DNA from: Dyella silvae
GTDB taxonomy: Bacteria > Pseudomonadota > Gammaproteobacteria > Xanthomonadales > Rhodanobacteraceae
Direction of reading: 5' to 3'
DNA: 64,000 nucleotides
Assembly (NCBI RefSeq): GCF_026421305.1
Contig: NZ_JAPJBQ010000002.1
Coordinates: 496,001-560,000 of the forward strand
Part shown: positions 25,328 to 33,422 of the stretch, one piece after another
Layout of the letters: every line of letters starts with the position of its first letter
How positions within the stretch are numbered: the stretch's first letter is position 1
Translations under genes and position numbers: made by a program
The notes under the pieces: model-generated
The model's database searches: none
What the model was told of the DNA's origin: nothing
What the model saw: only the letters and a program-made list of their open reading frames with translations

Positions 25328-26446
25328 GTGATCGGGCTGCTCCCTACGCGGCTGAGTATGCCGGCCCTGCGGTGGCTGATGGCGGGCTGTTGGCTGGCGG
25401 CAGGGCTGTTTGGGTTGCCCATGGAGGGCCATGCCGGCGCGCTTTATCGCTGTACGGGCGCCTCCGGCGAGGTGGTGTTCAGCAGTACCACGGCGGGCTA
25501 TGCCGGTTGCAACCGCATTGCCGGGGCGCCGGATCCCGTGCGTCGCAAACCGTCGCCCTCAAAGACGCCGCCTCCCTCGCTTGGTGCCGTGCAGGGTTCA
25601 GTAGCCACCGCGGCGACCAGGGCTGAGGTAACACCCCCTCCTCAGCCGCCGTCGCTGGCGTGGGTTGAGGGTTCCGTGAAGACATCGGCGCGTGTCGTTC
25701 CGTCACCCGCGCCGAGTAAGCCAGACGGCAAGCCGGGGCAGTGGAGTTACAGCGAAGCAGGCCCGGCACGAACGACCTCGGTGCCCGACAAGCCGGTGGC
25801 CAACGTGTCGGCGGATGGCGACCGCGTGCTACGTGGCGCGGTGTATCGGGTGGTGCGCAAGGACGGCAGCGTTGAGTACACCAATCTGAAGCCGGCCGGG
25901 CAGGGTGGTCACGAAGTAACCATGTTGTTCAGCTACATCGCCACCTGCGTGGCGTGCAATCTCCACTCGACCATCCGCTGGGACTCGGTGGCGCTCAACC
26001 TCTCGGCGTATGCCGACGTCATCCAGCTGGCCAGTCAGGAGTCGGGCGTGGATGAAGCGTTTCTGCGCGCCATCATTCACGCGGAGAGTGCGTTCAATCC
26101 CCGCGCCATGTCGATCAAGGGTGCGCAGGGTCTGATGCAGCTGATGCCGGGCACGGCGTTGGACATGGGTGTGCGTGATGCCTTCGATACGGCACAGAAC
26201 ATTCGCGGCGGCGCGCGTTATCTCGGCCTGCTGCTGCGTACCTTCAACGGCAATGAGCGACTCGCGGCGGCGGCTTATAACGCAGGCCCGGGAGCCGTGC
26301 AGCGCTACAACGGCGTGCCGCCTTATGCCGAAACGCAGGTTTACGTTGACCGCGTGGGCACGTTGCGCCGGCGCTACGGGCAGGCCATTCGGCCGGTGGG
26401 CGCGCACGCACCGGTTGCGGCGGTGGGTATCTCAACTATCCAGTGA
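25328..26446 (+). CDS. Lytic transglycosylase (SLT family 1) with N-terminal DUF4124-like segment
   Basis: From GTG 25328 (AAGGGG five bases upstream) the protein has 372 residues; ATG 25358 is the alternative. A signal peptide ends near GHAGA. Then comes a DUF4124-like motif (LYRCTGASGEVVFSS..GYAGC), a proline-rich linker, a second YRVVRKDGSVEYTN motif of the same style, and the SLT domain: SQESGVDEAFLRAIIHAESAFNP with the catalytic Glu in HAES, GAQGLMQLMPGTA, NIRGGARYL and AAYNAGPGAV. It should cleave peptidoglycan glycan strands in the periplasm. It converges with the DegS-like gene; the two coding regions overlap by 15 bp at their 3' ends. Confidence 0.92.
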   Translation: MIGLLPTRLSMPALRWLMAGCWLAAGLFGLPMEGHAGALYRCTGASGEVVFSSTTAGYAGCNRIAGAPDPVRRKPSPSKTPPPSLGAVQGSVATAATRAEVTPPPQPPSLAWVEGSVKTSARVVPSPAPSKPDGKPGQWSYSEAGPARTTSVPDKPVANVSADGDRVLRGAVYRVVRKDGSVEYTNLKPAGQGGHEVTMLFSYIATCVACNLHSTIRWDSVALNLSAYADVIQLASQESGVDEAFLRAIIHAESAFNPRAMSIKGAQGLMQLMPGTALDMGVRDAFDTAQNIRGGARYLGLLLRTFNGNERLAAAAYNAGPGAVQRYNGVPPYAETQVYVDRVGTLRRRYGQAIRPVGAHAPVAAVGISTIQ

Positions 26447-27619
26447 GGCGGTCGGCCTCAGCGGCGGGCGCTGCGCCAGAATCACCTCGGTATGGAACGG
26501 CGTGCCGTTGCGTATGCCCGACACTTCCACCTTGCTGCCCGGCTTAAGTGCCGCCTCGTGGCGGCGCAGGTCGGCCGGATCGACGATGTCGTCGGTGCCG
26601 ATGCGCAGGAGGATGTCGTGTGGCTGAATCCCCGCCTGAGCTGCCGGCCCGCCAGGATAGATATCCGTGACCTGCGCGCCGCGTGCGGCGGCGGGCAGGC
26701 CGCTATCGGCCGCCACCGGAACGAAGGTGTAGTCCGCACCCATCCATCCGCGTACCACGTGGCCCGTGTCGATAATCTGATCCAGCACGCGCTTGGCGCT
26801 GCTCACCGGGATGGCAAAGCTGATGCCTTCGGCGTTGGCCGCCTTGCCGATCAATAACGTATTGATGCCCACCAGTTCGCCGTCGGTGTTGACCAGTGCG
26901 CCGCCGGAATTGCCCAGATTGATGGCGGCATCCGTCTGGATGAAGTCCTCCGGGCTGGCGCCGCTGAGCTGTCGGCCGATGGCACTGACGATGCCCATGG
27001 TGACGGTCTGGTTGAGGCCAAGCGGGTTGCCGATCGCCAGCACCACATCGCCCGTGCGCACCGGTGTGTGGTCGGCAATATGGATCACCGGCAGGTTGCT
27101 GGCATCGATCTTCAGCACCGCCAGGTCGGTCTCTGCGTCCGCGCCGACCACCTTCGCCTTGGCGACGCGGCCGTCGTAGAGCAGCACCTGGATATCGTCC
27201 GCGTTGGCGATCACGTGGTTATTGGTGAGCACGTAACCCTGACTGCTTACGATCACGCCCGAACCAAGGCTCTGCTCACGCCGCTTGTATGCCGGGCCCG
27301 CAGGGCGGCCGCCGAACAGGCGCTGCAACACGGGGTCGGTATACATCTGTACGGCTTGTTCGGTGACCATCTTGTTTGCATAGATGTTCACCACCGATGG
27401 CGCAGCCTTGGCGACCGCATCGGCATAAGACATGGGACCGGCAATACGTCCGGTCTGACTCGGTGCCGCAGGAACGGCGCTTCCCGTTGAGGAAAAGCCG
27501 AACGATTGTCGCAGGTGACTGCCCACGCCGGGCCAGACGAGGCTGATGACGAAGGCAGCCGCCAGCCCGAGAACGACGAAGCGGGCGATGAAGGCTAGCG
27601 TGCCTGCGGCATGTTTCAT
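26432..27619 (-). CDS. degS: Membrane-anchored trypsin-like serine protease, DegS/HtrA type
   Basis: The 395-residue protein has one N-terminal membrane helix (about residues 10-30), a protease domain with triad H135 (LTNNHV), D165 (AETDLAVLK) and S238 (GNSGGAL), and a single PDZ domain (YPGGPAAQAGIQPHDILLRIG). One PDZ and an anchor in place of a cleavable signal fit DegS more than DegP. In E. coli DegS cuts the anti-sigma factor RseA to start the sigma-E envelope stress response. No rseA or rpoE is in the window, so the exact role is inferred. Confidence 0.88.
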   Translation of the reverse strand: MKHAAGTLAFIARFVVLGLAAAFVISLVWPGVGSHLRQSFGFSSTGSAVPAAPSQTGRIAGPMSYADAVAKAAPSVVNIYANKMVTEQAVQMYTDPVLQRLFGGRPAGPAYKRREQSLGSGVIVSSQGYVLTNNHVIANADDIQVLLYDGRVAKAKVVGADAETDLAVLKIDASNLPVIHIADHTPVRTGDVVLAIGNPLGLNQTVTMGIVSAIGRQLSGASPEDFIQTDAAINLGNSGGALVNTDGELVGINTLLIGKAANAEGISFAIPVSSAKRVLDQIIDTGHVVRGWMGADYTFVPVAADSGLPAAARGAQVTDIYPGGPAAQAGIQPHDILLRIGTDDIVDPADLRRHEAALKPGSKVEVSGIRNGTPFHTEVILAQRPPLRPTASLDS

Positions 27620-27688
27620 GTCGTTATGCGTTTCGTGGCAAAGCGTTAGGATGGATAAAACGCCGCAGCGGCAGACGCGGTGGTTTTA

Positions 27689-27717
27689 TTGTACGGGCCA
27701 TGCCCTGACGCTACACT
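27689..27717 (+). promoter_or_regulatory. Candidate sigma-70 promoter for petABC
   Basis: TTGTAC and TACACT are separated by 17 bp, 280 bp before petA. The region downstream (27718-27996) holds an imperfect hairpin at 27777-27803 (CTTCC..GGTACG / CGTACC..GGAAG, C-C mismatch) and no coding potential. Match to consensus is moderate. Confidence 0.4.
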
Positions 27718-27996
27718 AACAAAGGTTTGCGGGAGCCAGACTCTGCTGGCGCTTGCGAAGCGGGTCGTCCCGGGAGCTTCCCGGTACGCAACGTACCCGG
27801 AAGCGTAAGGGCCGCAGCGATTGCTGCACACCCTCGCCATGGTGCAGCGCGTGCCTGCTTTTTTTAGGGGAGTTACTAGGATATTTCTGGTTGGCGGCAA
27901 GCGTGTCGCCTGCTACGCATGTCGACGCGCTTGGCAAGCACCTGTGGGACTTTTTGAGTTCCGCGTCTCAATGGCATGTATGTACCGGAGAGCCTG

Positions 27997-28602
27997 ATGG
28001 CGAACGAAGTCGTCGATCATGGTCGCCGCCGATTCCTCACTGCGACCACAGCCGTGGTCGGAGGTGTGGGAGTTGTCGCGGCAGCCGTGCCCTTCATCAA
28101 GTCGTGGGAGCCCAGTGCCCGGGCTAAATCTGCAGGTGCGCCGGTCACGGTCGACATCAGCAAGATTGAGTCGGGCCAGAAGGTGACCTATCCGTGGCGC
28201 GGCCTCCCCGTGTTCGTCGTCAACCGTACGCAGGTCCAGCTGGATACGCTGCCAAGCCAGGACAGCCGTCTGGTGGACGCGAAGTCCGACCAGGGCTCGG
28301 CCGAACAGCAGCCTAAGTACGCTCAGAACGAAGCACGCTCCATCAAGCCGGAATGGCTGGTGCTGGTCGGCCTGTGCACCCATCTGGGCTGCGTGCCTGA
28401 CTTCGTCCCCGTGATGAAGCCCGAGCCGTTCGATCCGGACTGGAAGGGCGGCTTCTACTGTCCTTGCCACAAGTCGCGCTACGACATGGCCGGCCGCGTT
28501 TATGCGGGTGTGCCGGCGCCGAAGAATCTGCTGGTGCCGCCGTACCACTTCATCGACGACACCCACATCCAGATTGGCGTGGATCCGAAGGAGGCCGGCT
28601 AA
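27997..28602 (+). CDS. petA: Ubiquinol-cytochrome c reductase, Rieske iron-sulfur subunit
   Basis: From the ATG at 27997 (GGAGAG five bases upstream) it has 201 residues. The N-terminus has a Tat-like RRRFL motif followed by a membrane helix, then the Rieske domain with both cluster motifs, CTHLGC and CPCHKS. It carries electrons from ubiquinol to cytochrome c1 in complex III, on the periplasmic side. The TAA stop overlaps the petB ATG by one base. Confidence 0.96.
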   Translation: MANEVVDHGRRRFLTATTAVVGGVGVVAAAVPFIKSWEPSARAKSAGAPVTVDISKIESGQKVTYPWRGLPVFVVNRTQVQLDTLPSQDSRLVDAKSDQGSAEQQPKYAQNEARSIKPEWLVLVGLCTHLGCVPDFVPVMKPEPFDPDWKGGFYCPCHKSRYDMAGRVYAGVPAPKNLLVPPYHFIDDTHIQIGVDPKEAG

Positions 28603-29903
28603 TGGCCAACGTATTCACGCGTATCGGCGATTGGGTCAACGAGCGTGCACCGGGCCTCATGCCCGCGTATCGCAAGCACATGACCGAGTACTACGCGCCG
28701 AAGAACTTCAATCTTTGGTACTACTTCGGTTCGCTCGCTCTGCTGGTGCTGGTCAATCAGATCGTCACCGGCATCTTCCTCACCATGAACTACAAGACCA
28801 GTGCGGCGGAAGCCTTCAACTCGGTCGAGTACATCATGCGTGACGTGGAGTGGGGCTGGCTCATCCGCTACATGCACTCCACGGGCGCGTCGCTGTTCTT
28901 CGTGGTGGTGTTCCTGCACATGTTCCGCGGCCTGATGTACGGCTCGTACCAGAAGCCACGCGAGCTGGTGTGGCTGCTGGGCATGCTGATCTTCCTCGCG
29001 CTGATGGCCGAGGCCTTCATGGGCTACGTGCTGCCGTGGGGCAACATGTCGTTCTGGGGCGCCAAGGTGATCATCTCGCTGTTCGGCACGATCCCGGTGA
29101 TCGGCGGCAGCCTGGTCGAGTGGATCATGGGCGACTACCTGCCTGCCGACGCGACGCTCAACCGCTTCTTTGCACTGCACGTGATCGCGTTGCCCATCGT
29201 GCTCTTGCTGCTGGTGGTGCTGCACCTGGCGGCGCTGCATGAAGTGGGTTCGAACAATCCGGACGGTGTCGACGTCAAGCATGGCCCCAAGGGCAACCGC
29301 TGGGATCCAAAGGCGCCGTTGGATGGTATTCCGTTCCATCCGTACTACACGGTGAAGGATCTGGCCGGTGTCGGCTTCTTCCTGATCATCGCGGCGTTCA
29401 TCATCTTCTTTGCGCCGACCTTCGGTGGCTGGTTCCTGGAGCACGATAACTTCCTGCCGGCCAACAACCTGGTCACCCCGACGCACATCAAGCCGTCGTG
29501 GTACTTCACCCCGTTCTACGCGATCCTGCGCATGATCCCGTCGTTCTTCGGCACGGCGTTCTGGGGTGTGCTGGGCATGTTCGGTGCCATCGCACTGTTG
29601 TTTCTGCTGCCGTGGATCGACGCCGGCAAGGTGCGCTCCATCCGTTATCGCGGCACCGGCTTCAAGGTGGCGCTGATGTCTTTCGCGGGCTCCTTCATCG
29701 GCCTGGCCCTGGTGGGCGCAGGCGTCGTCGGCGAGAAGCTGGTCGAGTGGGTTCCTTCGGATGCGACCTTCTGGGAAAACACGTTTGGTCGTGTGATGAC
29801 CTTCATCTACTTCGCGTACTTCGTGTTCCTGTGGTTCTACACGCGCCTAGGCTGGGAAAAGACCAAGCCGGTGCCGGAGCGGGTGGTGTATGACCATGAC
29901 TAA
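28602..29903 (+). CDS. petB: Ubiquinol-cytochrome c reductase, cytochrome b subunit
   Basis: The start is the ATG at 28602, with AAGGAG just upstream inside petA. The 433-residue protein has the full set of eight or nine helices, heme-ligand histidines in helices 2 and 4 (MHSTGASLFFVVVFLHMFRG; ALHVIALPIVLLLLVVLHL), and the PEWY-like Qo motif in the variant KPSWYFTPFYAILR. It forms the quinone-binding membrane core of complex III. Confidence 0.96.
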   Translation: MANVFTRIGDWVNERAPGLMPAYRKHMTEYYAPKNFNLWYYFGSLALLVLVNQIVTGIFLTMNYKTSAAEAFNSVEYIMRDVEWGWLIRYMHSTGASLFFVVVFLHMFRGLMYGSYQKPRELVWLLGMLIFLALMAEAFMGYVLPWGNMSFWGAKVIISLFGTIPVIGGSLVEWIMGDYLPADATLNRFFALHVIALPIVLLLLVVLHLAALHEVGSNNPDGVDVKHGPKGNRWDPKAPLDGIPFHPYYTVKDLAGVGFFLIIAAFIIFFAPTFGGWFLEHDNFLPANNLVTPTHIKPSWYFTPFYAILRMIPSFFGTAFWGVLGMFGAIALLFLLPWIDAGKVRSIRYRGTGFKVALMSFAGSFIGLALVGAGVVGEKLVEWVPSDATFWENTFGRVMTFIYFAYFVFLWFYTRLGWEKTKPVPERVVYDHD

Positions 29904-30651
29904 GCGACAGTCCACGATGAAGAAAGCCATCTACTCGTTTGCGCTTGCCGTTGGCCTGCTGGTTGGCGTCACCTCGACGGCGTCCGCCGAAGAGGGTCAG
30001 CTGGCATCCGCTGGCACCAACATCCGTGACCAGGCTTCGTTGCAGCGCGGCGCCAAGTTGTTCTTCAACTACTGCGTCGGCTGCCACTCGCTGAAGTACG
30101 TGCGTTACTCGCGCATGGCCGAGGATCTGGGCCTGACTGAAGATGAGGTCATGAAGAACCTCAACTTCACCGGCGCCAAGTTCGGTGACCCGGTGATTTC
30201 ACACATGCCGGAAGACCTCGCCCAGCAGTACTTCGGCAAGGCACCACCGGATCTCTCGCTCGAAGTGCGTACCAAGGAGCAGGGCGCCGACTGGGTGTTC
30301 GGCTACCTCAACTCCTTCTACCTGGACCCGTCCCGCCCGGTGGGCTGGAACAATACGGTGTTCCCGAACGCCTCCATGCCCAACCCGCTGTGGGAGCTGC
30401 AGGGTCTGCAGACGGCGGTGAAGAAGGAAGGCTCCGACGATGTGGAAAAGCTGGAGCTGTCGCAGCCCGGCAAGCTCACGCCGGCGCAGTACCAGCAGGC
30501 CACGCGTGACCTGACCGCCTTCCTGGAATATGCCTCCGAGCCGGCCGCACTGCAGCGTCAGCACTACGGTATCTGGGTGCTGCTGTTCCTGGCGGGCTTC
30601 ACTTTCCTGGCATATCTGCTAAAGAAGGAGTACTGGAAGGACGTCCACTAA
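29890..30651 (+). CDS. petC: Ubiquinol-cytochrome c reductase, cytochrome c1 subunit
   Basis: The ATG at 29890 overlaps petB by 14 bp and has GGAG ten bases upstream; ATGs at 29896 and 29917 (MKKAIYSFALAVG) are alternatives. A signal peptide ends near TASA|EEGQ. The heme-binding motif CVGCH (as CVGCHSLKYVRYSR) and a C-terminal membrane anchor (WVLLFLAGFTFLAYLLKKEYW) are present. It passes electrons from the Rieske protein to soluble cytochrome c. It is the last gene of petABC, followed by a hairpin. Confidence 0.95.
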   Translation: MTMTKRQSTMKKAIYSFALAVGLLVGVTSTASAEEGQLASAGTNIRDQASLQRGAKLFFNYCVGCHSLKYVRYSRMAEDLGLTEDEVMKNLNFTGAKFGDPVISHMPEDLAQQYFGKAPPDLSLEVRTKEQGADWVFGYLNSFYLDPSRPVGWNNTVFPNASMPNPLWELQGLQTAVKKEGSDDVEKLELSQPGKLTPAQYQQATRDLTAFLEYASEPAALQRQHYGIWVLLFLAGFTFLAYLLKKEYWKDVH

Positions 30652-30671
30652 GGACGCCCTTTCCGGAGCCT

Positions 30672-30720
30672 GGGTACGGCGGCAACAAGCCTTCGAAAGG
30701 CTGGGCCGCCGTACCCGTTT
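30672..30720 (+). terminator. Hairpin terminator between petC and sspA
   Basis: A perfect 12-bp stem (GGGTACGGCGGC / GCCGCCGTACCC) encloses an inner AGCCTT..AAGGCT hairpin and is followed by GTTTG. The short T-run makes it a weak or partial terminator, so sspA may still receive petABC read-through. Confidence 0.65.
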
Positions 30721-30742
30721 GAAGCCCATGGGGAGATCGCGC

Positions 30743-31366
30743 ATGGTTCAAAGTGCTCGTTCGCGTACCGCACTCACCCTGTACACCACTGCAGATGGCA
30801 TCCAGTGCCACCGTACGCGTCTGGTGCTCGCCGCAAAGGGCGTCAGTTACGACAGGGTGCTGGTGGACCCAGCCAAGCCGCCGGAAGACCTGCTCGATCT
30901 GAATCCGTACGGCACGACGCCGACATTGATCGATCGCGACCTGACCCTCTACAACACGGCGGTCGTCTGCGAATACCTCGACGAACGCTACCCGCACCCG
31001 CCCTTGATGCCTATCGATCCCCTGTCCAGGGCGCGCTTGCGTCTGGCGACGGTGCGCATCGAGCTGGACTGGTTGCCTGAGGTGGACATCATCCGGGCAG
31101 GCGGGCGCCCCGCGGATGTGGCTCGAAAGCGCCTTCGCGAGCACCTTCTGGCCTCCTTGCCCTTGTTCAAGGCGTCGCGTTTCTTCCTCAACCCGGAAAT
31201 GAGCCTTACCGATTGCCTGGTGGCGCCGGTGATCTGGCGGCTGCACTGGCTCGGGGTGGATCTGGGTCGTGAAGGCAAGCCGATTCTGGATTATGGCGAA
31301 CGCCTGTTTGCTAGCCAGGGCTACGCCCGCAGCATGACCGCCGAAGAAAAGGCTATGCGCCCCTGA
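30743..31366 (+). CDS. sspA: Stringent starvation protein A homologue (GST fold)
   Basis: The ATG at 30743 follows GGGGAG at seven bases; an in-frame ATG at 30719 lies in the terminator stem region and is unlikely. The 207-residue protein has an N-terminal thioredoxin-like GST domain (TLYTTADGIQCHRTRLVLAAKGVSYDRVLVD, NPYGTTPTLIDRDLTLYNTAVVCEYLDERYPHPPLMP) and a C-terminal helical domain. SspA binds RNA polymerase and shapes stress gene expression in E. coli. Linkage petABC-sspA-sspB is common in beta- and gammaproteobacteria. Confidence 0.92.
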   Translation: MVQSARSRTALTLYTTADGIQCHRTRLVLAAKGVSYDRVLVDPAKPPEDLLDLNPYGTTPTLIDRDLTLYNTAVVCEYLDERYPHPPLMPIDPLSRARLRLATVRIELDWLPEVDIIRAGGRPADVARKRLREHLLASLPLFKASRFFLNPEMSLTDCLVAPVIWRLHWLGVDLGREGKPILDYGERLFASQGYARSMTAEEKAMRP

Positions 31367-31557
31367 GTTCAGCCTGCGCCTGTTCCCGGGAGCAGAGTGA
31401 GGGAAGGCATGACCCCAAGGGCGGCGCAGGTGGCGGCCTGGGGCGGCTGCATGGTTACCATCGTGCGACAACCCGCCTCGGGTGGCATTACACTTTGCCC
31501 ACCTTTCCGGCACGGCACCCACCACTCTCGCGGAGCCGGCCATCCACAGGCTTTTGA

Positions 31558-32010
31558 ATGACCGACGATAAGCTCCCGCCGATGACCTCTAATCGCCCTT
31601 ATTTGCTCAGGGCGATCTACGACTGGATCACCGACAACAATCTCACGCCTTATGTGCTGGTGGATGCGGGGCGCGAGGGCGTGCGGGTGCCACCGCAGGT
31701 CGTCAAGAACGGGCAGGTGGTGCTGAATCTGGCTATGCGTGCCGTGGCTAACCTGGATCTGGGCAATGACTGGATCAGTTTCCAGGCTCGCTTCTCCGGC
31801 GTCAGTCACAACATCCATATTCCGGTGCAGGCGGTATTGGCGCTTTATGCCCAGGAAAACGGGCAGGGCATGATGTTTCCGGCGGAAGAGGGTGGCGATC
31901 AGCCACCGCCGTCGTCACCGGATCCCGAAGATGCGCCGACGTCACCCGAAGGTGATCAGGCCGGCGATAAGCCCAAGCGCAGCGCACCGTTCCTGCGCGT
32001 GGTGAAGTAA
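31558..32010 (+). CDS. sspB: ClpXP protease specificity-enhancing factor SspB
   Basis: The 150-residue protein has the SspB fold in residues 1-~110 (NRPYLLRAIYDWITDNNLTPYVLVDA; INLGxx-like LNLAMRAVANLDLG), a flexible acidic/proline-rich linker, and the C-terminal ClpX-docking tail ending APFLRVVK, close to the known LRVVK tail. It binds ssrA-tagged proteins and delivers them to ClpXP. It lies about 190 bp after sspA. I saw no terminator in the gap. Confidence 0.94.
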   Translation: MTDDKLPPMTSNRPYLLRAIYDWITDNNLTPYVLVDAGREGVRVPPQVVKNGQVVLNLAMRAVANLDLGNDWISFQARFSGVSHNIHIPVQAVLALYAQENGQGMMFPAEEGGDQPPPSSPDPEDAPTSPEGDQAGDKPKRSAPFLRVVK

Positions 32011-32073
32011 TCGGGACTACCGAACATCGACCCGTCGGCCGAAGCCCGGCCGGAAGGCTCGACCAAGCCTGAT

Positions 32074-32481
32074 TTAGTGGAGCCTGTGGTCGTTGCGCAC
32101 CCGGGGGCGCAGCGGCACGACGTTGTCGGTGGCCGGCGGTGGCACGTGATCCGCCATCATGCCCGGCAAATGACTCTGGATGGTGGGCAGGCTCAGCCCC
32201 GTCACGGTGCGCCCCACCATCCACAGTTTCCCTGGCTCCCGGTCATTGCCGTCGATGCTCACCTCGAAGGTGTAGCAGCGCTCCAGCAGCCACGGACCGC
32301 TCTGTCTGAGCAAACGTACGCCACGCAGGCCCACGGTCTCGTCGAGCAACTGCAGGCCATGCTGCCGGCATTGTTGGCGGGCCTCCCCGATGGCTTGCTC
32401 ACGGCCGCGACTAAGCTTCAGCCACGAGCCAATGACGGCAAGCAGCGCCAGCAACAGGATCAGGTCCGGGAGATCGTTCAT
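32074..32481 (-). CDS. DUF3301 family protein
   Basis: The 135-residue protein has one N-terminal membrane helix (DLILLLALLAVIGSWL) and then a small conserved domain (AIGEARQQCRQHGLQLLDETVGLRG..RCYTFEVSIDGNDREPGKLWMVGR), which I recognise as DUF3301. The function is unknown. It converges on sspB and is read separately from nadC, which starts beyond it on the same strand. Confidence 0.8.
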   Translation of the reverse strand: MNDLPDLILLLALLAVIGSWLKLSRGREQAIGEARQQCRQHGLQLLDETVGLRGVRLLRQSGPWLLERCYTFEVSIDGNDREPGKLWMVGRTVTGLSLPTIQSHLPGMMADHVPPPATDNVVPLRPRVRNDHRLH

Positions 32482-32567
32482 GCAGCGAGAGTGTAGTCGC
32501 TATGGGTGGCTTGCAAGGGCTGGCTCCCAGGGAAATCCGTGGGAGCGCAGGCCATATGCCACCGGTC

Positions 32568-33422
32568 TCAGTCGAGCTGCAGTCGCAACGACAGATCCAC
32601 CGCGCGAACGTGCTTGGTAAGCGCGCCGACGGAGATGAAATCGACGCCGGTACGAGCGTACTCGCCGATGGTGGACAGGTCGACGTTGCCGGAAATTTCC
32701 AGCTGGGCACGCCCCTTGGCGATGGCAACGGCTTCGCGCATCAGCGGCAGGGTGAAGTTGTCCAGCATGATGCGGTCAGCCCCGGCAGCCAACGCCTGCT
32801 GCAGTTCGTCAAGGCTTTCCACCTCAATCTCCAGCAGCAGAGACGGGTGCAGGCGCCGCGCCGCTTCGGCTGCGGGACCGATACCGCCCGCGGCCATGAT
32901 GTGGTTTTCCTTCACCAGGATGGCGTCGTACAGGCCGACCCGGTGGTTGTGGCCACCGCCGCACCGCACGGCGTACTTCTGGGCCAGGCGCAGACCAGGC
33001 ACCGTTTTGCGGGTGTCGAGCACGCGCACGCCGGTCCCGGCTACAGCGGCCACGTAGGCCGCCGTCGCCGTGGCCGTGCCCGAGAGCAGTTGCAGGAAAT
33101 TGAGCGCGGAGCGCTCGGCGGTCACCATGGCCCGGGCATTGCCCTGAATCCGGCAGATCACCGAACCGGCAGCCACCCGGTCGCCATCACCCACTGCCCA
33201 GTCGACCTGAACCTCGGGATCGAGCTTGCGGAAGCAGGCGTTGAACCAGTCGATACCGGCCATCACAGCGTCTTCGCGGCAGGTCAGAGTGGCGCTGGCC
33301 TTGGCGTGGGCAGGCAAAAGGTCGGCGGTGGCGTCGCCGCTGCCGATGTCTTCGGCAAAAGCGCGCTCGATATCCGCCCGGATCAAGTCGGGCGAGAGAG
33401 GGGCAAGGTTGTTTGAAGTCAT
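32568..33422 (-). CDS. nadC: Nicotinate-nucleotide pyrophosphorylase (carboxylating)
   Basis: The 284-residue quinolinate phosphoribosyltransferase has the open-face N-terminal sandwich (EDIGSGDATADLLP) and the barrel with LDTRKTVPGLRLAQKYAVRCGGGHNHRVGLYDAILVKENH. It converts quinolinate and PRPP to nicotinate mononucleotide in de novo NAD synthesis. The start overlaps the stop of the DUF1631 gene by ATGA. No nadA or nadB is in the window. Confidence 0.96.
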   Translation of the reverse strand: MTSNNLAPLSPDLIRADIERAFAEDIGSGDATADLLPAHAKASATLTCREDAVMAGIDWFNACFRKLDPEVQVDWAVGDGDRVAAGSVICRIQGNARAMVTAERSALNFLQLLSGTATATAAYVAAVAGTGVRVLDTRKTVPGLRLAQKYAVRCGGGHNHRVGLYDAILVKENHIMAAGGIGPAAEAARRLHPSLLLEIEVESLDELQQALAAGADRIMLDNFTLPLMREAVAIAKGRAQLEISGNVDLSTIGEYARTGVDFISVGALTKHVRAVDLSLRLQLD